From Ampullaceana balthica (lineage: Eukaryota > Mollusca > Gastropoda > Lymnaeidae): a DNA stretch of 64,000 bases. The stretch is from the NCBI GenBank assembly GCA_944989445.1, contig CALYLW010000012.1, positions 1-64,000 of the forward strand, given 5' to 3'. Numbering within the stretch: the first letter of the stretch is position 1; each line of letters begins with the position of its first letter. The notes under the pieces are model-generated. The model did no database searches and was not told the origin of the DNA. It worked only from the letters and a program-made list of their open reading frames with translations. Position numbers and translations under genes: made by a program. Positions 32,001 to 42,551 of this stretch are shown piece after piece.

Positions 32001-35000
32001 CTCCTGTCCGAGAACAAAGGGGCTGAAAAACAGATATGTGTGTTGTATTCGCTTTCTATGCCTTGCTCGCCATTCAACCCTAACCAACAAGGAATGCTAA
32101 TATTATTTTTAACCACGTTTTATTAACTCGCTTTCGTTCCTGTGGCATTGTCCAAGATTTTTTTTAATCTGCCAACGTAAAATTGAACCACTTTTGATGG
32201 TCCTAGAGATCTGAAAATTTTAACACATATAGATCTTGGATGACAATGCATTGTATCAAAATTTCAGATCGATCGAATGTACCGTTATTAAATTATTGAA
32301 CTTTTAAGTTTATCTATAGTCTATATAAAAGCATCTGTACCGTCGGCTTTTGTTGACATCTGTGAGTTCGCCCCGTGACCACATCACAATGTTTTTAAAA
32401 CGTTGGGCGGGCGCTTGTGAGGTGTTTGGTAAAATAAATAGAGGTAAAAAATATTTTTACAAACCAGGTTGTTATAAGTGGACTAAAAAACAAACCCGTA
32501 AAAACAAAGTTTTTGACTATAAATCCCTTATATATGAGACATAACTAACAGTATTGATTATTTTCAAACATTTACAGACTGAATCTGTCTTAACTCAACT
32601 TTGCATCATAACCCTAGTGGGGGGGAGGGGTGGGTGGGGGGGAGGGGTGAAAAGTCTGGTCACCGATTCGCTTGACCGAGCTCAGAGTGACACGTAAAAT
32701 GTAAACAAAAGTGCCCCGTCGCTTCGTTGGGTCGCCTCAATGCGTCAGCTCAATATTTCACGTGGGAAAAAAACAATAACAAACCGTGAATTTAAATTAC
32801 ATACCTCATATAAGGATAAACTAAAAATGCATTAATTTAATTACGGTACGTTCGATCGATCTGAAATTTTGATACGTTGCATTGTTAGGTCAGACGGGTC
32901 AGTGTGCCAAATTTCAGCTCGATCGAATCACGGGAAGTGGGTCATTTTCGACTTTTGTTTTTCCGCCCGCCCATGAGATGATGAGATGATGAGAGAGATG
33001 ATGAGATGACGACAGAGACGGCCGCGAAGTTAATATAAGGGATTTAAAAAGAATAAAATAAATAGAAGTAAAAAAAAGATTTTTAAAAACCACGTTTTTA
33101 TAAGCGGACTAAAAAGAAGAAAATAAGTTAAAACTTATTAGGTCAAGTACTTCGATTTAATATGACTAAAAAGTGGGGCGGGTGTTTGGTATAAAAATTT
33201 CTAATTTAGAAGGCAAAAGAGAGATCTGTAAGTGAGAGAATGAGTGAACCGCATATGTTAAACCTCATAAGCGCCCGCCCCACGTTTTTAGTCATATTAA
33301 ATCGAAGTACTTGAACTAATAAGTTTTAACTTATTTTCCTTCTTTTTAGTCCGCTTATAAAAACGTGGTTTTTAAAAATCTTTTTTTTTACTTCTATTTA
33401 TTGTGTCTTGTTTTCCAAAAACTTTATTTATGATTTGCAGGTGTTTTACAAAATTCAAATGCGGCCAGCGCTCATCAACACTTAGGTTCCATCCAATAAA
33501 AAAATTGTTCTGTGACCCCTGCTCTAATGTTACATAGAAAAGAAAGAGACGGATGAAATCCTCCTTTCGCGGTAAAAATACTCCGTTTAATTGGTCTCTG
33601 CGTATTTCTTTAAGTTTCCACTCTTTAAAAAAATGTTTTTTAATTAATAGAGAATTTTTTTGTACGTACGTATAGGGGATCGGTAGAAATGATACATTAC
33701 TTAAGCTTCTTTAAATCCGTCCTAGGTAAAGCCTATTGTTTAACAACACATTTTAATCTTTTAAACGTCTAGAGATCAAAGGTTGCAGCTGATATTTTCA
33801 CACTTTAAATAGTTTATAATTCTGTCCTAAGATTTAATAATTGAATTACATTTTTGTCTGGTTTATGCTGCTTGTTCGCTAAAGATGGCCTCTTGCGGAC
33901 ATGATGGTCGTTTTTCCTGTTACCTCATAAATTTCTTTTCACTTGTCTCCAGCTCCAACAACTCCAGGATTACCCAATCAAAACACAGATTTGGAAAAAA
34001 GTATGTACTTTTAAAATTTGATTCTAGCATTGAGTTATCTATTCTAACATATCTTAAGCTCTTGAGTTTGTCCCTCTGTCAGTCTATCAGTCATTATGTT
34101 TGTCCCTTCGTCACTACATCAGTCATTATGTTTGTCACTCTGCCAGTCTATCAGTCATTAGGATTGTCACTCTTTTATTCTCCCAATCAGTCAGTACTGT
34201 CTGTCACACTGTAAGTCTAACATTTGTGACTCTATCACTCAGTTGGTCTACTTAAACTTATCCACCAGCATGTCTTTGCTACTCATTTTCTTCCAATGCC
34301 TGACTGACACGCTGAGACTGAATCTTTTTGTCTTCTAGTAGTAGACGCTTCATTATACAGCTTATTAGAGCAATCTTAGCTTGGCATTTCCAGCTGCACT
34401 CCGTGATGGATGCTAATGGTATGTGTGGTATATCCATGATGGAGGCTAATGTTATGTGTGGTATATCCATGATGGAGGATAATGTTATGTGTGGTATATC
34501 CATGATGGAGATAATGTTATGTGTGGTATATCCATGATGGAGGCTAATGTTATGTGTGGTATATCCATGATGGAGGCTAATGTTATGTGTGGTATATCCA
34601 TGATGGAGGCTAATGTTATGTGTGGTATATCCATGATGGAGGCTAATGTTATGTGTGGTATATCATGATGGAGGCTAATGTTATGTGTGGTATATCCATG
34701 ATGGAGGCTAATGTTATGTGTGGTATATCATGATGGAGGCTAATGTTATGTGTGGTATATCCATGATGGAGGCTAATGTTATGTGTGGTATATCCATGAT
34801 GGAGGCTAATGTTATGTGTGGTATATCCATGATGGAGGCTAATGTTATGTGTGGTATATCCATGATGGAGGCTAATGTTATGTGTGGTATATCCATGATG
34901 GAGGCTAATGTTATGTGTGGTATATCCATGATGGAGGCTAATGTTATGTGTGGTATATCCATGATGGAGGCTAATGTTATGTGTGGTATATCATGATGGA

Positions 35001-38000
35001 GGCTAATGTTATGTGTGGTATATCCATGATGGAGGCTAATGTTATGTGTGGTATATCCATGATGGAGGCTAATGTTATGTGTGGTATATCCATGATGGAG
35101 GCTAATGTTATGTGTGGTATATCATGATGGAGGCTAATGTTATGTGTGGTATATCCATGATGGAGGCTAATGTTATGTGTGGTATATCAATGATGGAGGC
35201 TAATGTTATGTGTGGTATATTAATGATGGAGCTTATCATTAAAGCTCGTGATAGTTAATTCTCATTTGACCAATTATTATTTTATTAACCCAATTTTGCA
35301 TTTAAAAATGGAAAAGTCTTACGACAAATACTTCATCTATGGATTTACTCCACAGTTTTAACGACTGAGAAAGAAGCAGCAAACATGACAGATGCTCTAA
35401 CTGGTTTGTGATATTTTTTTTAATTTCTATGTAAAATAATTGATTTTTCGAACTATTTGTGACCTCTATAATAAATCAAATTGGAAATTAAAAAATGAAT
35501 GTCTGTTAACGCTAAATAGATATAAAAAAGTTGTGTGTTAAATTAATTTAGACACAGTGTTAGAGAACGGCTATTGCGAGATTACTGAGTTAAAAGGGCT
35601 TACTTGAAAGTAAAACGCTTACACGAAAGATTTTCAATAACACAATAATATCATCCATAACCTCGCTTAAAACAAGACATTACAGCAGCACGGGATATTA
35701 TTCACTGTAATTTTTTTTAAGGGCTGTTAACGATTAATTTAAATTTAATCGTTAACTTTTGAAAAATTAACGATTATTTAATCGATAATTTCGATTAAAG
35801 CCAAAAATTGACATTTATTGTGTCATAAAATAACATTTATTAAACATACTTGTTGAAAATCCAAATAATACTATCATGTCTTCTTTATATGACATCTTCT
35901 AACCAACAACGCAAACAGACAAGTGTATTGACATTATTTGGTTCAAGAGCTGAGCGGGTCTTATTGAAAATATAACCAGCCGAGCTGAACAATCGTTCAC
36001 ATGGCTTTAGATCAGTGGTTCCTAACCTTTTGGGGTCCATGCACCCCTTCAGATGCCCAAAAAAGTTCATGCACCCCCTCATGAAACTTGTAGAAAATGC
36101 ATAATAAAGTATGTTTATTTTAGGAAAATAACAGTTTTGACAATAGGCAACAGAAAATTTAGTGAGAGATATGCTGCTTCTTATGATCAATCAGCGATTT
36201 AAATCTGGGGACTGTTTTGGACAAAGTATCTCTCATGTCATCCTCTGCATTCAACTTATTCCTTGCCTTGGTTTTAATCGTCAAAAGTGTGGAGAATCCT
36301 GCTTCACAGAGATAGGTAGTGGCAAATGGAAGGAGAGTCAGTACTGCCCTCAGTGCTGGCTAGTTGTGGGTAGGAATCTAGCTGGGCGCACCAAATTTCA
36401 ATTAAGGTATTGCAACTGAAGGCAGTCCATAGTACTTCTCTGGTTCTCAAATCAATCAGGTCATCTTTAGCAAGGTCACTGTCATCAATGTTTTCCAAGT
36501 CACAGAGAAAAGGGTTGCGAATCCAAAGGTCTTTCATAGAAATTTCTTGACAGAAATACCCATCAAAGTACCTTTGAAATGTTGAAAGGTGCCCTGAAAT
36601 TTCACCTTTGATGTTGTCAGGCAGTGATCCCTCAGTGCTTCCTTCTGCAGCAGATATTACAACTTCATTCAAGAGTGGAAAGTTTGCCAAGTTGGACTTT
36701 TCTAGTCGTCGTTGGAATGGTGGCAGTTTGTTAAGGAAGGCTTGCAATCTCTCAGTACCATCCATTACAGTTACAGCAGGTCCATGAAGAGATGTGTTCA
36801 ACTCATTCAAGATGGACAAGATGTCAGCCAGCTATGCCAAGTAATGCATGGAATTTTCAGAAAGATGTACCTTTCAAAAAGGTTGTATATGGGCACCCTT
36901 GGACGCAGCATGCCTTGCTTATGGTTTACATTTTCAGATTATTAGTTTTTCTTTCATTTTTTCCTTCTTTTTTTTATTCTTCCTCTTTTTCTTTTTTTTT
37001 CTCCTGGAACCTCTGGGGTGTATGCACCACTGGTTAGGAACCCCTGCTTTAGACTGTCTCAGCTGAAGTTTCTAATACTGTAGTGGATGTTTGGTTTGCA
37101 GGTGATATGTACGCGAAGTGTTAGAACCATGGTATCAATTTTCCCTTTAAGCAGTGCGGCTGCGCAGATATTTGACCGACGCCACGCAGGAGTTTAGAAT
37201 CACCGCGCATCAAATTTGTAAAATATTGCACAAAAATGGATATTGTACAACTTTGTACACGAGTTGTTTTTTTTTAATTTTGCACACGGACCAACGAAGC
37301 TAAAACTTATCGGGAACATTACATGGTAGGCAAACGATTTCTCTCGATGGACACAATAAACTTTATCAACATTTTGAACATTCACGTCAGTCAATAGTTT
37401 AAAACCAAAATATTCGTGTAATCGTCCGGAAATTAGTTTATATTTATCGACTGAAATATTTTTCGTTTTGACTTCCAGTACATTTATAAATGGTGGGTCG
37501 ATTAATCGTTAAAAAAATTTAATCGTTAAAATTTTTTAACGATTAATCGATAAATTAATCGTTAATTTCCGCAGCCCTAATTTTTTTCTTTAAAAAGCAC
37601 ACAAGTAACAAATGTTTATGCTCAAAAATTATAACTTCACTCTTTTCCGTCTGTCTTTGCCCAGACCCTGCCAGCTCCTTGAAAGTCTCGATGTCTTCAA
37701 GACGTAACCTTGATGGTAGGTTACACTGTATACAATAATGTGGATTCAGATCTTCTTGGCCTTCTTACAGTGTACACACTATTTGTTCCTGGTCAACATA
37801 CTGAAAAACATGATTGAATGGGTAGAAAACAATTAATCGCATATCTTGAAGATAACAAAGTTTCTTAGAAAAATATGTTTATATGCAGCCAAACCTCTCA
37901 TAACGAGTTTAATTCGTTCCAGAGTCTCACTCGTTAAGCGAGACACTCGTTATACGAAACAATTTTTCCCATACAAATCAATGTAAAATACAATAATCCG

Positions 38001-39809
38001 TTCCATGCTGAAAAAAACAACTCATTTTTCAAAAAAAAATGCATAAACATTTATTCAAATAATATTACTTATGAATTGTTATAGAGTGAAACAACTGGAA
38101 TAAAATTTAGATTTGAAACAAAAAACGTTTTTAAAAATATGCATTTATGACAATTATTCTAAAGACATTTGTTTTTGCCGACGCTTCAAAATTTCACGAA
38201 AATGTGTTGTAACCGTTTCGTAGACATTCTTGACACTCCATTTGAAGCACCCATCTCCTTAACTGTTCTTGAGAATAGTGCAGATCGTTGATGTTGCCCG
38301 ATTGTAATCGGGCACGAATTAGCCACCTTGCTCTCGCTTTTCAATGATTTTACTTTTCATTTCAACAGTTTTTTTTCTATCTTGTGATTGTCTTCTTGTG
38401 GGGGGTTTTTTTCGAAGAAATTTTAGCACAGGTTATTACACTTTGCACATACAAATATTACGAATACTGTCTGAATACAATTTTTTTAAACGGTTGATAA
38501 CACACGAAAACAATACGCTAACAGACCGAGTCCTTAACACAGTATAATACATCGGGGCGGAAGTGCCGACTCACAAATGAATTTCCAGGAAAATAGGACT
38601 TTCCATTTTTGCGTAACTCGTTATGCGAATCTTCGCTTGTTAAGGGAGCAACTTTTTCAACAAAAAAAATTGCTCGCTATGTGAACTTCTCGTTATGAGA
38701 GGTTTTACTGTACAGAGTGATTTATTTTAATTTCACAGTGCATAAAAGTCAAAATAGATCATTTGGGTGCAAGTTTATTTTCAAAATCTGGAAACGCATT
38801 AATATATATATTTAGAAATGTATTTTACTATTTATTTGAATTTTTATAAATGCACCAACTCTTTTAAGTTCGTAATTGAAACATGATGATAAACAGCAGT
38901 AAATTTTCTTAATGTTTAGAATTAAGCAGCTCACATCAACCCTGGTATTCTCTCAAACCAGTTGCCAATAAGTCACTTAAGTGTTACGATAATGCAAATG
39001 TAATTAAAATTTAAATAAATTTATGAAAGAATGAAATGTGTGTATCATTTTGTGACCTGGCCGACAAAGAAGCAGTTGTGCCCCTTTCAGGAAGTCGAGG
39101 ATCTCACCCCGTCCCAAAGAGAGGCTGTGTGGAAAACTTTAGGATGCAACTCGAAAATGTTTGCATTGCGTTGGTTAATTGCCAAAGTGTTACATGCACA
39201 GAGAAGCCTCAGAATCACATGCACAGAGAAGCCTCAGAATCACATGCACAGAGAAGCCTCAGAATCACATGCACAGAGAAGCCTCAGAATCACATGCACA
39301 GAGAAGCCTCAGAATCACATGCACAGAGAAGCCCCAGAACCACAGATACTCGGTGAACTCGTTATTAATTTTCATTGCTGACTCCAATAGTCGGTCTTAC
39401 ACAGTTTAATTTTCACGAAGTTTGCTCTCGGGTAACGAAGGTAGCGTAGCAGTAAGTTTTATTTGTAGGGCTATTGGACAGTACTTTACCGAGGTGAAAT
39501 CACAAACCTAATGAATTTACCCTTTTGGAATTCAAATGTGTATGATTGAATCCCCATCTTATAATTTTGCCATTCTCTACCCAATAGTGTATTAGCCAAA
39601 CAACAGGCGAAATCAGGTCGTGGAAATGTAAGTCAACAACAACAAAAATATTTATTGTAGTTACATAAAGAGTTAATGCTGCACATGTAACATTACTTCC
39701 AGGAACGCCAGAAACAACGGCAAAAAACCAAGGACTCGCCATGTTGACCAGAGAAGTTCTTCAAGTTCTGGGATTTTGTAGCACTGCTCTCATCTTGCAA
39801 TTTCGTTAA
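26028..39809 (+). CDS. secreted single-Ig-domain protein with micro-exon stalk (272 aa)
   Basis: Nine exons: 26028-26075, 26915-27154, 27985-28180, 29328-29363, 30192-30236, 33953-34000, 35356-35403, 37665-37715, 39703-39809. They sum to 819 nt and end TAA. Exon 1 encodes the signal peptide MNLFLFISTIYFGANM. Exons 2-3 form one V-like Ig domain: Cys39 in the B strand and DSGLYVC (133-139) in the F strand, with an extra likely pair Cys43/Cys152. Exons 4-8 encode 12-17 residues each of a Thr/Pro/Lys/Ala-rich stalk. All are phase 1 at both ends, so any could be skipped without shifting frame. Exon 9 ends with a weakly hydrophobic tail (VLGFCSTALILQFR), which may be a poor membrane or GPI signal, or nothing. 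Sequons include NMS, NAT and NLT. The lone Ig after a signal peptide recalls the N-terminal half of gastropod FREP-type proteins, but no fibrinogen domain follows here. Confidence 0.72.
27600..27850 (-). repeat. old LINE 3' fragment in Ig-gene intron 2
   Basis: Diverged reverse copy of the LINE at 3220-3784. Shared words include GGTTTTCCTGG, CATTCCACGCC and GACGGGAAGAA in the same order as in the copy at 19500-19600. It is shorter and more decayed than the other two. Confidence 0.55.
28290..28780. other. intronic repeat-like sequence
   Basis: Contains GAGGAAGGCTCTTTGCCGAA, a motif I associate with 3' parts of invertebrate retroelements. It is followed by imperfect roughly 60-bp repeats with TGTACACACACAAATG at about 28600-28770. 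No exon recognised. Confidence 0.3.
29600..29775 (+). repeat. SINE family S1 fragment (3' half)
   Basis: Shares GCCGTGGCCTGTGAACGCTG, CACTTGCCAACAG and TCTTCTACACAGAAGGAGC with the full S1 copy at 30428-30714. The tRNA head and the GATAA tail are missing or diverged. Confidence 0.6.
30428..30714 (+). mobile_element. tRNA-derived SINE S1 with LINE-type 3' tail
   Basis: The tRNA-like head has a box A at 30432-30442 (TGGTCGAGTGG) and a box B at 30475-30484 (GGTTCGAATC), spaced as in RNA polymerase III internal promoters. A tRNA-unrelated body follows. The last 60 bp (ATCTTCTGCATAGAAGGAGC, then GATAA repeats) match the 3' end of the LINE at 3700-3784. This is the known design of SINEs mobilised by a partner LINE. 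It lies in intron 5 of the Ig gene. Confidence 0.85.
30719..31137. mobile_element. GC-rich MITE, family M1 copy 3
   Basis: The left end GGGGCCATCCATAAATGACG and the right end CGTCACTTATGGACTGCCCC are inverted repeats. The interior is longer than in copies 1 and 2 but has the same G-rich tracts and GTGTGACGAGG words. It abuts the tail of the SINE. Confidence 0.7.
31440..31650 (-). repeat. Helitron-like fragment
   Basis: Shares the TACTGCACCAAAAATAGCTC region, reversed, with 41520-41575 and 18465-18490. On the minus strand the end near 31648 reads TCCTATATAATAAATGG, compatible with a Helitron 5' TC start. No coding capacity. Confidence 0.35.
32110..33055. repeat. composite dispersed repeat, family R1, copy 1
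   Basis: Built from modules that recur at 53540-55765 and 60668-62146. One runs around TCAGATCGATCGAATGTACC. One runs from TTGTTGACATCTGTGAGTTC to GGGCGGGCGCTTGTGAGGTG. One is bounded by AAATCCCTTATAT and its inverse. The open frame at 32350-32544 lies inside it and recurs in the other copies, but no protein motif is seen. It lies in intron 5 of the Ig gene. Confidence 0.7.
33056..33402. repeat. foldback element, copy 1
   Basis: Two arms of about 125 bp (33056-33185 and 33277-33402) are near-perfect inverted copies around a 90-bp centre. GGACTAAAAAGAAG appears in one arm and CTTCTTTTTAGTCC in the other. The same structure recurs at 55018-55365 and 62147-62499, always next to family R1. Confidence 0.8.
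34400..35232. repeat. 33-bp minisatellite, about 25 units, in Ig-gene intron 6
   Basis: Unit GGCTAATGTTATGTGTGG + TATATCCATGATGGA; some units are 31 bp through loss of a CC. The first unit differs in having AATGGTATGTG, a donor-like sequence. Open frames across it on both strands are by-products of the 11-codon period. Confidence 0.95.
35720..37578 (-). mobile_element. outer hAT transposon remnant
   Basis: The ends are AGGGCTGTTAACGATTAATT and the inverse reading AATTTCCGCAGCCCT. Both are followed inward by clustered TTAATCG words. On the minus strand at 35885-36000, CERLFSSAGYIFNKTRSALE followed by a Leu-rich segment is the hAT C-terminal dimerisation region. The rest of the transposase is missing. 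The element is split by the inner hAT at 36010-37046. It lies in intron 7 of the Ig gene. Confidence 0.7.
36010..37046 (-). mobile_element. inner hAT transposon inserted in the outer hAT
   Basis: The left terminus is CAGTGGTTCCTAACCTTTTG and the right terminus is its inverse (GGTTAGGAACCCCTG). The flanking octamers CTTTAGAT and CTTTAGAC differ at one base, as expected for an aged 8-bp target duplication. A minus-strand frame at 36304-36819 (171 aa) is a fragment of an hAT transposase of the ZBED5/EPM2AIP1-like type (IRNPFLCDLENI, followed by a Trp and Cys region). The N- and C-terminal parts are absent, so it is not functional. Confidence 0.75.
37886..38710. mobile_element. Tigger/pogo-like element
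   Basis: The ends are CAGCCAAACCTCTCATAACG and, reading inward from the other side, CAGTAAAACCTCTCATAACG. These match the CAGTNNAACCTCnnnTAACGA termini of pogo/Tigger elements. Internal TCGTTA-type subrepeats lie near both ends. A TA follows the right end. The interior has no intact transposase. It lies in intron 8 of the Ig gene. Confidence 0.7.
39190..39345. repeat. 25-bp minisatellite, about six units
   Basis: Tandem copies of CAGAGAAGCCTCAGAATCAC + ATGCA in Ig-gene intron 8, nearly identical. The last unit has CCCCAGAACC. Overlapping plus-strand open frames in three phases arise because 25 is not a multiple of 3 and the unit has no stop. Confidence 0.95.
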
Positions 39810-42551
39810 ATATAACATCATCTACACTTCTTCCATTTTAAACTGTAAGAAAAATTGATAAGAAATTGGGTAAAGTCTTGAAATTTTTTGAACTTGTCGA
39901 ACGTTTATTATGCACATTCCCAATGACAAATGGCATTTTTTAAATTAAATTTTATGGTTGTACGATATATTAACGATATGAAACGATTATGTAATATTTA
40001 TGAATATATCAGCCGTTATTGGAGTCGTAAAACAACTCAAGTAATCGACATTGCGTTATCGTATGTCCCTTTGAAAAGCTAGTGATAGGAGATTGCCTAG
40101 AAGTAAGTAGGTAGAAATAAGGTTCATTTATTTCAAAAAAGGAAATATTTAATGGATTCAAGAGATTCCTTATGAAAAAACTGAAATGAATTTTTAATGT
40201 CAATTTAATCTTAATTAAACGTAAATTTTAATATCAATATTTATATATGACAGAACTTTGACCTAAGTCATTTTGTTTATATATTGTTGTTTTACGAGTA
40301 TAATTATTAGATGTTGTTCTTAATATCATTGTATCATTTTTATTGCTTTTCTTACCGTAAACATCAAAGCAGGCAATAGACAGAATCTATTCCATTCTTT
40401 GCGACACTTAAATGCTACATAGTTATATTATACATCTTATACATATATATATATGTCTAAAACTGATAATGTAGTTCCATAAATAAAATATATTGGAATT
40501 GAATGCATGTACATCTGTAGCTTAAGAATGGTTCGTATTATTATTTAACTTTTGTTATACAATTGAATTTAGAACGTAATCATTTAATTTTTATATCACA
40601 TTGTATAGTTAAGTTATATTTTAGAGTGAATGGACGGTTTAAAGTCAAATAAAAAAAATAGAATTATTCCTGACCTCTAGCTTTCGGTTGTTTGTATTTC
40701 TTACAAATAAATAATACATTGTTAGACAAAACTAAAACACACGTTCATTAAAAGGAATGTTACAAATTTTGACTACGATTAAACCTCTATGTTTCTCTAC
40801 ATAAAAATGAATATAAACCAATCGTGAAAATGAAACAAAGGATTTTCAGCTTTACCATTAATTATGAAACAAGAACTCTGTAAACGTTTCCGTAAATACC
40901 TTTTTCGGTACAACAACAACAACAACAACAACAACAAAACTATCATGAAAGTATCAATTAAATTTACATAATTTGTGTTTAATGAAAAACTGAGTTTTGT
41001 CAAAATTTAATTGATAAAAAACCAGTGATATTTGATAATTTTATACAAAGACACATCCAACGCCAGCGAGTTATGTCCATCCTCCGAGTATATAAGATAT
41101 TGGGTATCATCACTCGTTGCTCTGTGTGTATTGGAGAAACTAATGTAATGATAATATGGTGCACTTGTTTGCTCTTAAAAACCACACACATGTGTAAACA
41201 CACCAAAAAAAAACACACACACACACGTGCAGTACAGTCTCACTAATCTGTTCTCATGAAAAATGCCCATCATTGTTTCAAAACTCAATCAAGTGTCATT
41301 GAAATACCAAGCTAATGTCTTGTTTGAAACAACATAGTTTTGTCACGTTTTAAAAAAATTAAATTTAAAGTTTAACATGCATTATTATGTACTTATTTAC
41401 CCCCATTATCCTGCCGTAACGCTGAGGGACATCACTCTGCTTTTTTTAAAATTGAAAATATAGACTCAAAAATCATAATCATTTTGGTTTCCAGATTAAC
41501 ATTAAACACACTCCACACTATTATTAATTGAACAATTTCATGCGGACGCTCGAAAATAGTTATTTTTGGTGCAGTAATTTGGTGCGCTGCTTTCTAAAAT
41601 TTCTCGCCGTAAAAAGATATTATATGACATCATTATTTTAGCTCATATTTTCATTTTGGAAAATGGAACGATGTAAAAAGAGGATTTGAGGATTGTTAAT
41701 AATAAAATACTTTGTGTAAATTTCAGGAAGTTTAATATTTCGTATTTATCAAACAAGGATAAGTTACTTGGGCTTTTGACAACAAAAAAGTGGGCGCCGT
41801 AGGCGTTCTACAGCCCCTATTATTAAATACTTTGTGTACATTTCAGGAAGTTTAATATTACGTATTTATCATACAAGGACAAGTTAGTTGGGCTTTTGAA
41901 AAAGGTGGGCGCTGTAGGCGCCCCAAAAAAGCGAGCGCAGCAGCGCAACCTAGTTATTAATAGTAAGAATTGTGTTAAATATCTAACTCCACACTTTGCT
42001 GATGCTATTAACTATCACTATCAGACATATTTTTTTAAATTGTTGCCGAGCCCATGTTATTAAAGGAAACAATTGTTCGGCCTTTCAAACATCAATTAAC
42101 CCAGCCACCGCTACACATTGTGTATGAGCGAAAGTGAAGCCCAAGCAATTCATAATTTTAATGCCATTGAAATATTTTCATATATAAAAAACAGATGAAA
42201 ATAAGCTTCCAAAATATATATTGACTAAATGTTAGACACGGCGAAAGATCCTAGCCGCGATGACAACAACAGGAGCTTGTTTGAGAGTTGTATGTTTTGG
42301 TATGGAATAGTTTCATGCATACTGTAGTTTTTTTATTGTTGTTTTTTAATAAAACATTTTACATCAATGTGTTTTAATAATTTTATTAAATCCCCAATTG
42401 CATAAATTTAAAAGATTGGCTTTTATACAAAAACTTCTGTGTAATCATTGCAATTAATAATATCCCCATTTCAATTTTTTAAAATAAATTTTTATCACGT
42501 GAAAACACAGATAGAGGGTAAAAAGGGATACACATATTCAGATTTATATAT
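39810..42551. other. intergenic between the convergent Ig gene and gene A
   Basis: The two genes converge here. AATAAA on the plus strand at 40482-40487 could serve the Ig gene. AATAAA on the minus strand at 42387-42382 could serve gene A. A CAA microsatellite lies at 40909-40935. A roughly 115-bp direct duplication (TACTTTGTGTA..TTTCAGGAAG) occurs at 41705-41810 and 41825-41925. No other gene seen. Confidence 0.4.
41500..41956 (+). repeat. Helitron-like repeat with internal duplication
   Basis: The left part shares TTTTTGGTGCAGTAATTTGG with the repeats at 18455 and, reversed, at 31530. The right end has GC-rich hairpin-forming sequence (GGGCGCTGTAGGCGCCC) before ACCTAGT, compatible with a Helitron 3' end though with longer spacing than usual. 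Non-coding. Confidence 0.35.

Noticed and set aside
34714..34996. Repetitive MEANVMCGISM and DIPHITLASIM open frames on both strands
   Set aside because: They are translations of a 33-bp intronic minisatellite whose length is a multiple of three.
36162..37066. Plus-strand frames inside the inner hAT
   Set aside because: The minus-strand frame 36304-36819 shows hAT transposase motifs; the plus frames do not.
39031..39409. Plus-strand frames with repeated HAQRSLRIT and TEKPQNHM peptides
   Set aside because: Artefacts of the 25-bp repeat; three phases are equally open.
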